Source of the DNA: CBFHWY01 sp965659675
GTDB taxonomy: Bacteria > Bacteroidota > Bacteroidia > Flavobacteriales_G > Salibacteraceae
Reading direction: 5' to 3'
Length of the DNA: 49,853 bases
NCBI GenBank assembly: GCA_965659675.1
Contig: CBFHWY010000009.1
Location: forward strand, 1-49,853
The translations under genes and the position numbers were made by a program. Below, piece after piece: positions 34,595 to 41,301 of this stretch (its first letter is position 1; each line of letters starts with the position of its first letter). The notes below the pieces were generated by a model. It was not told where the DNA came from. It worked only from the letters and a program-made list of their open reading frames with translations, and made no database searches.

Positions 34595-36058
34595 TCAGTT
34601 TTTTAAAATTTCTCCTGCTACCACTTCTCCTGAGATTATGGATGGTGGCACACCAGGACCGGGCACGGTTAACTGACCGGTGTAATATAGGTTCTTGAGT
34701 TTCTTGTTTTTGAGACTGGGTTTGAGTATGGCTGTCTGTTTAAGTGTGTTTGCGAGGCCGTAAGCATTTCCTTTATAGGCATGATAATCAGCCTTGAAAT
34801 CGCTATGGGCGTAACTCCTTTTATAGATCACATGATTTCGGATATCAGTACCAGTGATATCTTCAAGGCGATCCATTATAAGATCATAATACTTTTCCCT
34901 GACCTCTTCGTTGTCTTTTAAGTCTGGGGCCACTGGCATCAGAATGAAAAGATTTTCCTTCCCTTCTGGTGCTACACCAGGATCAGTTTTGGACGGAGCG
35001 CAAACATAAAATAATGGTTCACTCGGCCATTGCGGATCGTCGTAAATTTCAATGGCATGCTTACCAAAATCGCGGTCGAAGAATAAATTGTGATGGAGCA
35101 GGCCATCAACTTTCTTATCTACCCCTAGATAAAACAATAAGCTTGAGGGTGCCATTACTCGCTTATCCCAATAGCTATCGCTGTAGTTGCTGTAATCTTT
35201 GGGCAACAATTCCTTGTCTACATGCTGGTAATCTCCTGCTGCCACCAGGTGATCAAACTCATAATCGCCTTTGGTGGTTTTTACTTTTTTGGCGCTTGAA
35301 CCACTCACTTCAATAGATTGCACCTCTGCTTTGAATTCAAACTTCACTCCTTTCTCCAAGGCTAAACTGTGCATCGCCTCAGGTATACGACCCATTCCAC
35401 CCATAGGATACCAGGTACCTAGTTTAAGGTCGGCGTAGTTCATTAAGCTATAGAGTGCAGGGATTTGAGTAGGTTTTGCACCTAGGAAAAGCACTGGGAA
35501 TTCGAGCAGTTTGATGAGTCTCTCATTTTTGAAGAAAGACTTCAGGTGTTTTGTCATGGATTTAAAGAGATCCATTTTGAACAAGGAGGTCAGAATTCTT
35601 TTATCTGCAAACTCACTCAGTTTTAGGCTCGGTCTGTGAACAAGGTCATTGATCCCTACCTCATATTTGTAACCAGCCTCATCCAGAAACTTTTGCAGCT
35701 GGACCGAACTTCCGGGTTCTATTTCATCAAAAAGTGCTTTGAGTTGATCAAGTGAGGCTGGAATGTCAACCTCATCACCTTTGCCGAAGTACACTCTGTA
35801 CCCTGGGTCAAGTCGTTGTAGGTCATAGTAATCGCTTACGCTCTTACCGAAGAGATTAAAATAACGTTCGAACACATCGGGCATCCAATACCATGAAGGA
35901 CCCATGTCGAACTTAAAGCCTTCTACCTCGAAGACCCTGGCTCTTCCACCTGGCATCTCGTTTTTTTCGAGAACCGTTACATCATGACCCTTAGCGGCCA
36001 GATGGGTTGCAGCGCTTAAACCTGCAAAACCAGAACCTATGACGACAGATTTTGGCAC
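34595..36058 (-). CDS. crtI: Phytoene desaturase
   Basis: 487 aa. The N-terminal FAD motif is VVIGSGFAGLSAATHLAAKG with VLEKNEMPGGRA. GFKFDMGPSWYWMPDVFE is the desaturase signature. The C-terminal flavin motif lies in LYYTGQLTVPGPGVPPSIISG. It introduces the double bonds turning phytoene into lycopene-like products; how many steps cannot be read. GTG start whose first base is the last base of the sigma factor stop (TAGTG), so the two are tightly coupled. The cyclase and hydroxylase genes needed for end products are not in the window. Confidence 0.95.
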   Translation of the reverse strand: MPKSVVIGSGFAGLSAATHLAAKGHDVTVLEKNEMPGGRARVFEVEGFKFDMGPSWYWMPDVFERYFNLFGKSVSDYYDLQRLDPGYRVYFGKGDEVDIPASLDQLKALFDEIEPGSSVQLQKFLDEAGYKYEVGINDLVHRPSLKLSEFADKRILTSLFKMDLFKSMTKHLKSFFKNERLIKLLEFPVLFLGAKPTQIPALYSLMNYADLKLGTWYPMGGMGRIPEAMHSLALEKGVKFEFKAEVQSIEVSGSSAKKVKTTKGDYEFDHLVAAGDYQHVDKELLPKDYSNYSDSYWDKRVMAPSSLLFYLGVDKKVDGLLHHNLFFDRDFGKHAIEIYDDPQWPSEPLFYVCAPSKTDPGVAPEGKENLFILMPVAPDLKDNEEVREKYYDLIMDRLEDITGTDIRNHVIYKRSYAHSDFKADYHAYKGNAYGLANTLKQTAILKPSLKNKKLKNLYYTGQLTVPGPGVPPSIISGEVVAGEILKN

Positions 36059-36561
36059 TATTTGTAATCCTTAAGTTGATCCATCAATTTTTGACGAGCA
36101 AGAAAGATTCTCGATTTCACCGTACCGATCGGCAAATTCAATTCGTCTGCGATCTCCTTGTATTTGTATCCAGTGAAATGTTTTTCAAAAGGAATGCGAT
36201 ACTCATCAGCCAAACCATTCACTGCTTTTTTCACCTCCTGGTGCTGATACTGAGAAGTAGGGGAGGGCATGTGATTGCGATCGGCTACGTTGATGTAGTA
36301 GAGATCAGCTGTTTGATCGATGATGGTATTCGCTTTGACCTTTCTGCGATAGTTATTGATGAAAGTATTTTTCATGATGGTATACAACCATGCCTTCAAG
36401 TTAGTCTTTTCTACGAACTTATCGCGATACTTGATAGCTTTTAACATTGTGTCTTGAAGTAAGTCATGTGCATCTTCTTCGTTTTTCGTCAAAGACAATG
36501 CGAAATACTCAAGCGCTTGTCTGAAGCCGATTACTGCGTTGTTAAATTCTAGTGTTGACAT
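36058..36561 (-). CDS. ECF-type RNA polymerase sigma factor
   Basis: 167 aa. Sigma region 2 lies at about residues 15-80 (FALSLTKNEEDAHDLLQDTM, LKAWLYTIMKNTFINNYRR) and region 4 at about 110-160 (GYKYKEIADELNLPIGTVKSRIFLARQKL). No region 1 or 3 and no neighbouring anti-sigma gene are seen. It leads the crt-pterin-photolyase operon. In light-responsive carotenoid systems a sigma of this kind (LitS) is controlled by a MerR-B12 repressor; whether that holds here is inference. Expression control may lie at its own promoter, where a palindrome overlaps the -7 element. Confidence 0.93.
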   Translation of the reverse strand: MSTLEFNNAVIGFRQALEYFALSLTKNEEDAHDLLQDTMLKAIKYRDKFVEKTNLKAWLYTIMKNTFINNYRRKVKANTIIDQTADLYYINVADRNHMPSPTSQYQHQEVKKAVNGLADEYRIPFEKHFTGYKYKEIADELNLPIGTVKSRIFLARQKLMDQLKDYK

Positions 36562-36601
36562 TTTTTCTTGTTTTGTTTAACTATTCGTTTCAAAAGCTCA
36601 A

Positions 36602-36633
36602 CAAATGTATATACATCTACCTCAACTTTTCAA
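36602..36633 (-). promoter_or_regulatory. Promoter of the sigma-crt-pterin-photolyase operon
   Basis: Minus strand TTG (36633-36631), 21 bases, then TACATTTG (36609-36602), a strong Bacteroidota match, 40 bases before the sigma ATG. The 267-base gap 36562-36828 holds this promoter and that of cysC; the AT-rich middle (36634-36790) shows nothing else I can name. Confidence 0.6.
36605..36616. promoter_or_regulatory. Perfect palindrome over the -7/spacer region, candidate operator
   Basis: ATGTATATACAT is its own reverse complement. It covers half of the -7 element and the adjoining spacer of the sigma promoter. MerR-type regulators bind palindromes between or across the promoter elements, so this is the best operator candidate for the operon. 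Confidence 0.4.
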
Positions 36634-36815
36634 GAAAATGTTTAATAATTTACTGAAAAGCCTAAACAAAAAATCTAATCATCAGTAAATCAGCGGGTAG
36701 GAGAATATTTTTAAGAAAGATTTCAATTTGAATTAAGAAAGCTTAACATGATCAAGTGGTTCTCTCAGTCTAGCTGAAACACAAAACAGCTTCTGCGATA
36801 GCGCACGGGAATAGC

Positions 36816-36823
36816 TAACTTTG
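36816..36823 (+). promoter_or_regulatory. Candidate -7 element of cysC
   Basis: TAACTTTG matches TAnnTTTG and ends 5 bases before the cysC ATG at 36829, implying a leaderless transcript if used. No clear -33 element. Confidence 0.3.
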
Positions 36824-36828
36824 TTCAC

Positions 36829-37422
36829 ATGAAAAAAGGCGAGAACATTCATCCCATTCACGATAAGATCCTCGATCGATCGGCCAAGGAAAAGCTCCTT
36901 GGACAAAAGGGGCTTTGCTTGTGGTTCACCGGATTGTCGGGCTCAGGAAAATCTACTGTAGCAGCAGCGCTTGAGCGAGAGCTTCATAAAAAGGGGGTGT
37001 TAACGATGATACTGGATGGTGACAATGTGCGCAGTGGGATCAATAACAATCTTGGATTTTCGGAAGAAGACCGCAAGGAGAATATTCGTCGAATTGCAGA
37101 ATTGAATAAGCTCTTCTTAAGTTGTGGTATGGTGGTGATCAACTGCTTTGTGAGTCCAACAAAAGAAATTCGGTCTCAAGCCGCACAGATCATCGGCGAG
37201 GATTTTAATGAGGTATATGTCAATGCTCCCCTTGAAATATGTGAGCAGAGAGATGTTAAAGGCCTTTACAAAAAAGCACGAGCTGGAGAGATCAAGAACT
37301 TCACTGGACTGGATGCTCCTTTTGAAGCACCTGAGAGCCCTCGGTTGGAGATCAGAACCCATGAAATGAGTTTAGAAGCCTCGGTTCAAACTGCGCTTCA
37401 TTTTCTTGAGGATAAAATATGA
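36829..37422 (+). CDS. cysC: Adenylylsulfate (APS) kinase
   Basis: 197 aa. The P-loop GLSGSGKST is at residues 35-43; LDGDNVRSGINNNLGFSEEDRKENIRR and FVSPTKEIRSQAA are APS kinase signatures. It phosphorylates adenylylsulfate to PAPS for sulfate reduction or sulfation. No sulfurylase (cysDN) or PAPS reductase is adjacent, which is a little unusual. Divergent from the sigma factor, 72 bases before ftsX. Confidence 0.94.
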   Translation: MKKGENIHPIHDKILDRSAKEKLLGQKGLCLWFTGLSGSGKSTVAAALERELHKKGVLTMILDGDNVRSGINNNLGFSEEDRKENIRRIAELNKLFLSCGMVVINCFVSPTKEIRSQAAQIIGEDFNEVYVNAPLEICEQRDVKGLYKKARAGEIKNFTGLDAPFEAPESPRLEIRTHEMSLEASVQTALHFLEDKI

Positions 37423-37494
37423 ACATGGCTTTGATGATTATCTAAGCTGGCATTCCTTCACTCTCATAGCTCTGAATGTTTAAATTCGCCAACA

Positions 37495-38370
37495 ATGGCA
37501 AAGTCTGAGGAAAAATTTCAGAAAAAGCGACTGCGCTCGTCCTATTTCACTGTAATCGTCAGTATTAGCCTGGTGCTTTTCATGCTGGGCTTGCAGGGTC
37601 TGATTTTGCTTCAGGCACAGAAACTTTCAAACTACGTAAAGGAGAACATTGGCTTTACGGTAATTTTAAAGGATGAGGTCAAGGACGTGGATGTGGCACG
37701 TTTGCAGAAATCGCTCGATGCTTCGCGATTTGTGAAGAGTACAGAGTTTGTCGATAAAGAAGAGGCGGCTAAAGAACTTCAGGCAGACCTTGGTGAGGAT
37801 TTCGTGCAGTTCCTTGGGTATAATCCCCTTTTGGCGTCGATAGATGTGCATTTGGATGCCGGATATGCCAATACCGATAGTCTTAAATGGATCGAAGCCG
37901 ACCTGATGCAAAATCCCAAGGTCAAGGAGGTGTTCTATCAGAAAAACCTTGTTGCTCTGGTCAATGAGAACATTAGAAAGATCAGCATTGTACTTGTGGC
38001 ATTTTCGACCTTATTGCTCATCATTGCGGTTGCACTGATCAACAATAGCATTCGATTGGCGATCTACTCCAGACGCTTTATCATACGCAGTATGCAATTG
38101 GTTGGTGCTACTCAGGGCTTTATCAGACGACCCTTTGTTTGGCGCGGGATACTGAATGGTGTCTATGGAGCCATCATTGCTATAGGCTTCTTGTCGGGCA
38201 TCATATACTATGCACAGCAGGAGTTTCCAGAGCTCATCGAATTAGAGGACCAGCAAATATTCTTATCCTTGTTTGGAATTGTACTTTTGCTCGGTGTTTT
38301 GATCACCTGGATGAGTACAGGTTTGGCCGTACGAAAGTATTTGAGGATCAAAACCGACAAACTTTATTGA
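37495..38370 (+). CDS. ftsX: Cell division ABC transporter-like permease FtsX
   Basis: 291 aa. A cytoplasmic N-terminus, TM1 (about residues 20-40), a periplasmic domain (about 41-165) and three C-terminal TMs (SIVLVAFSTLLLIIAVALI; GVYGAIIAIGFLSGIIYY; IFLSLFGIVLLLGVLITW) give the FtsX topology. IYSRRFIIRSMQLVGATQGFIRRPF is the conserved cytoplasmic loop. With FtsE it regulates peptidoglycan hydrolases at the septum; ftsE is not adjacent. A TAAATTCG element ends 6 bases before the ATG. The downstream order DUF3098-uppP-truB-queA is common in this phylum. Confidence 0.93.
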   Translation: MAKSEEKFQKKRLRSSYFTVIVSISLVLFMLGLQGLILLQAQKLSNYVKENIGFTVILKDEVKDVDVARLQKSLDASRFVKSTEFVDKEEAAKELQADLGEDFVQFLGYNPLLASIDVHLDAGYANTDSLKWIEADLMQNPKVKEVFYQKNLVALVNENIRKISIVLVAFSTLLLIIAVALINNSIRLAIYSRRFIIRSMQLVGATQGFIRRPFVWRGILNGVYGAIIAIGFLSGIIYYAQQEFPELIELEDQQIFLSLFGIVLLLGVLITWMSTGLAVRKYLRIKTDKLY

Positions 38371-38372
38371 AC

Positions 38373-38609
38373 ATGAGCGAAGAGAAGAACGACTATATCC
38401 CCTTTCACAAAGAGAACTACCTATTTCTCATCATTGGGGTGGTACTTGTTATTGTTGGTTTCCTATTGATGGCTGGAGGAGGAAATGAAAACCCAGAGGT
38501 TTACTCTGAGGATGTATTCAGCACCAGAAGGATCACCATTGCGCCCATCGTTGTGCTTTCTGGTCTGGCAGTGGTCATGATCGGTATTTTCAGAAAAACG
38601 AAGTCATAA
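38373..38609 (+). CDS. DUF3098 small membrane protein
   Basis: 78 aa. The start MSEEKNDYIPFHKENYLFLI and two membrane spans (about residues 16-35 and 54-72) with GGGNENPEVYSEDVFSTRRI between match DUF3098. Start at ATG 38373, 2 bases after ftsX; a longer in-frame reading overlaps ftsX and is not supported. Function unknown; probably co-translated with ftsX. Confidence 0.88.
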   Translation: MSEEKNDYIPFHKENYLFLIIGVVLVIVGFLLMAGGGNENPEVYSEDVFSTRRITIAPIVVLSGLAVVMIGIFRKTKS

Positions 38610-38614
38610 GTTAG

Positions 38615-39409
38615 ATGAGTTGGTTCGAGGCTCTGATCCTTGGGATCATTCAGGGCTTAACTGAGTTTCTGCCAGTAAGCAGCTCTGGACATCTTGAGCT
38701 CGGTAAAGCGATCATGGGCGACAAAAGTCTGCCTGCAGAAAGCCTGATGTTCACAGTGGTGGTTCACGCAGCAACAGCCCTAAGTACACTTGTGATATTC
38801 AGAAAGGATGTGCTACAAATCATTTCTGGATTGTTGCAGTTCAAACGAAATGAAGAGTTCACTTTTTCACTGAAGATCATATTGAGCATGATACCAGCTG
38901 CTTTGGTTGGCGTATTATTCAATGACCAGATAGAACAGCTTTTCAGCGGACAGATCTTGCTGGTGGGAGCCATGTTGGTCATTACCGGACTCCTGCTCTT
39001 TTTGGCCGACAAAGCAAAAAACACTTCAAAGACAGTGAGCTTTCCCAATGCTTTCATCATTGGACTCGCCCAGGCCATTGCCATTTTACCTGGAATATCG
39101 AGATCAGGAGCCACTATCGCCAGCTCTGTGCTCCTTGGAATCGATCGGGAAAAAGCAGCGCGCTTTTCATTTTTGATGGTGGTACCACTGATATTAGGAA
39201 AGATGGCCAAGGACCTTATGGACGGAAATATAGGCTCGGAGACCAATAATATCCTTGTGTTAGCGATTGGATTCATAGCAGCCTTTGTTACCGGCCTTTT
39301 TGCCTGTCAGTGGATGATCTCTCTGGTAAAAAAGAGTCAGCTTCGCTATTTTGCTTACTACTGCTTTGTGGTAGGTAGCATTGCAGTATTCATGAGTTTG
39401 TATGTCTGA
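38615..39409 (+). CDS. uppP: Undecaprenyl-diphosphatase (UppP/BacA)
   Basis: 264 aa, multi-pass membrane enzyme that regenerates undecaprenyl phosphate for cell-wall and glycan synthesis. The signature GLTEFLPVSSSGHLELG (residues 15-31) and the second motif ILPGISRSGATIASSVLLG (about 158-176) hold the Glu, Ser and Arg residues needed for activity. Five bases after DUF3098; overlaps truB by 8 bases. Confidence 0.96.
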   Translation: MSWFEALILGIIQGLTEFLPVSSSGHLELGKAIMGDKSLPAESLMFTVVVHAATALSTLVIFRKDVLQIISGLLQFKRNEEFTFSLKIILSMIPAALVGVLFNDQIEQLFSGQILLVGAMLVITGLLLFLADKAKNTSKTVSFPNAFIIGLAQAIAILPGISRSGATIASSVLLGIDREKAARFSFLMVVPLILGKMAKDLMDGNIGSETNNILVLAIGFIAAFVTGLFACQWMISLVKKSQLRYFAYYCFVVGSIAVFMSLYV

Positions 39410-40085
39410 TTTTAATTTTCAGGAAGGAGAGGTGCTTCTGGTTGACAAGCCACTGGGGTGGACCTCTTTTGATGTGGTCAATAAACTCAGGTATTCGATC
39501 AAAAAAAGCCTTGGCTTAAAAAAGATCAAGGTTGGCCATGCTGGAACTCTTGACCCTCTCGCTACAGGCTTGCTCATCATTTGCACAGGAAGAAAGACCA
39601 AAGAGATCGAATCACTTGTGACACAAGAAAAGGAGTATACTGGCAGCATGCTTTTGGATCAGCACAGACCCTCACTCGACTTGGAGACGGAGATCGAAAA
39701 GCACTATGATCTCGGCAAAATTGAGATAGAAGATATCCAATGTGCTGCAAAGAAATTCAGCGGTGAGATATTACAAGAGGCCCCCGCCTATTCTGCCAAA
39801 CGCATCAATGGAAGGAAGTCCTATGAACTGGCTAGATCTGGGCAGGAGGTGGAGCTTCGCCGACATTTGATTGAGATCTATGAGTTCGATCTGGAAAACA
39901 TCAAACTTCCTCAAATTGACTTCAGACTCAGGTGTTCGAAAGGAACTTATGTTCGTTCGTTAGCAAGAGACCTGGGAAAGGAGTTAGGTGTAGGAGGGGT
40001 ATTATCGAGCTTAAGAAGAACACGGGTTGGAGACTATAAGATCGAAGATTCGTATGCACTTGAGGAGCTCGTGAAGTTGATCTGA
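39402..40085 (+). CDS. truB: tRNA pseudouridine-55 synthase
   Basis: 227 aa. The catalytic Asp lies in VGHAGTLDPLATGLLIICTG, and KEYTGSMLLDQHRPSLDLET plus CSKGTYVRSLARDLG are TruB motifs. It modifies U55 in the T loop of tRNA. Length is at the short end because the C-terminal PUA-like part is reduced, as in other Bacteroidota. Start at ATG 39402 inside the last codons of uppP. Confidence 0.95.
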   Translation: MSDFNFQEGEVLLVDKPLGWTSFDVVNKLRYSIKKSLGLKKIKVGHAGTLDPLATGLLIICTGRKTKEIESLVTQEKEYTGSMLLDQHRPSLDLETEIEKHYDLGKIEIEDIQCAAKKFSGEILQEAPAYSAKRINGRKSYELARSGQEVELRRHLIEIYEFDLENIKLPQIDFRLRCSKGTYVRSLARDLGKELGVGGVLSSLRRTRVGDYKIEDSYALEELVKLI

Positions 40086-40181
40086 GCAAGTCATTCAGAA
40101 TTTAATATGTCTGCAAAGGCTTAGAATTATTAAATTCGCGCCCCTGAACCCCCAAAATTTACAACTATTAGTATAGGAAGA

Positions 40182-41231
40182 ATGAAACTTTCGGAGTTCC
40201 GCTATGATCTACCAAAGAAATTGGTGGCACAGCATCCTGCCAAACATCGCGATGAATCGCGTATGATGGTATTGCATAAGGATAGCGGAGAGATCGAACA
40301 CAAGAACTTCAAAGACATCATTGACTACTTTGACGAGGGTGATGTGATGGTGCGCAACGATACCAAAGTATTTCCAGCCCGTTTATTCGGAAATAAGGAA
40401 AAGACCGGAGCGAAGATCGAAGTGTTCCTTTTGAGAGAACTCAATCGCGAAAGCAGATTGTGGGATGTACTTGTGGACCCAGCTCGTAAGATCCGAATAG
40501 GGAATAAACTTTATTTCGGAGAAGAGGACAATCTTGTGGCTGAAGTGATCGACAACACCACTTCGAGAGGAAGAACATTGAGATTCCTTTTTGATGGGCC
40601 CTATGAAGACTTCCGTAAGACCTTATATGAATTAGGTCACACACCGCTTCCAAAATACATCGAGCGCGATGCAGAACCGGAAGATGAAGAGCGGTATCAA
40701 ACGATCTATGCTCAGAAAGAAGGAGCGGTAGCCGCACCAACTGCGGGTTTGCATTTTAGCCGTGAGATCCTAAAACGACTTGAGATCAAGGGTGTCGATT
40801 TTGCAACACTTACCCTGCATACAGGCCTTGGTACCTTCAGACCTGTTGAGGTTGAAGACCTAACCAAGCACAAAATGGACTCTGAGGAAGTGTTCATTCC
40901 TGGAGATGCAGTAAGATCTGTTAACCGTGCCCTCGACAAGAAAACAAAGGTTTGTGCGATTGGTACAACAGTGATGCGTGCAGTTGAATCTGCTGTGACC
41001 ACTCAGGGAAGGATCAAGGAATTTGAAGGTTGGACCAACAAATTCATCTTCCCTCCATATGAGTTTGGAATTGCCAATAGCATGATCACAAACTTCCACA
41101 TGCCTGAGAGCACCCTGTTGATGCTCGTATGTGCTTTTGGAGGTTACGACAATGTAATGAACGCATACAAGGTTGCTAAGAAAGAGAAGTATCGTTTCTG
41201 TAGCTACGGAGATGCTATGCTTATTATCTAA
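40182..41231 (+). CDS. queA: S-adenosylmethionine:tRNA ribosyltransferase-isomerase
   Basis: 349 aa. It transfers the ribosyl part of SAM to preQ1 in tRNA, giving epoxyqueuosine. MKLSEFRYDLPKKLVAQHPA, VRNDTKVFPARLFG, AAPTAGLHFS, LHTGLGTFRPV and NFHMPESTLLMLV are QueA hallmarks. It follows truB after 96 bases, a gap with a TAAATTCG element at 40131-40138. A strong terminator follows. The queuosine steps before it (queC, queE, queF) are not in the window. Confidence 0.96.
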   Translation: MKLSEFRYDLPKKLVAQHPAKHRDESRMMVLHKDSGEIEHKNFKDIIDYFDEGDVMVRNDTKVFPARLFGNKEKTGAKIEVFLLRELNRESRLWDVLVDPARKIRIGNKLYFGEEDNLVAEVIDNTTSRGRTLRFLFDGPYEDFRKTLYELGHTPLPKYIERDAEPEDEERYQTIYAQKEGAVAAPTAGLHFSREILKRLEIKGVDFATLTLHTGLGTFRPVEVEDLTKHKMDSEEVFIPGDAVRSVNRALDKKTKVCAIGTTVMRAVESAVTTQGRIKEFEGWTNKFIFPPYEFGIANSMITNFHMPESTLLMLVCAFGGYDNVMNAYKVAKKEKYRFCSYGDAMLII

Positions 41232-41250
41232 AGAGCATATCATAGAGCAT

Positions 41251-41284
41251 AAAAAAACCCGAACCAATTGGCCCGGGTTTTTTT
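41251..41284. terminator. Bidirectional intrinsic terminator
   Basis: AAAAAAACCCG (41251-41261) pairs with CGGGTTTTTTT (41274-41284); the inner CC/GG also pair around AATT. A-tract on one side and T-tract on the other allow it to serve queA (+) and the large secreted protein gene (-), whose stop lies at 41302. Confidence 0.85.
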
Positions 41285-41301
41285 GTGTTTGATAGTGAAG
41301 C

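Noticed and set aside
36634..36790. AT-rich stretch between sigma gene and cysC as a small RNA or small gene
   Set aside because: No open frame with a plausible start, no stable hairpin and no terminator seen.
38139..38372. Long N-terminal extension of the DUF3098 gene
   Set aside because: It overlaps ftsX in another frame; the family start matches the ATG at 38373.
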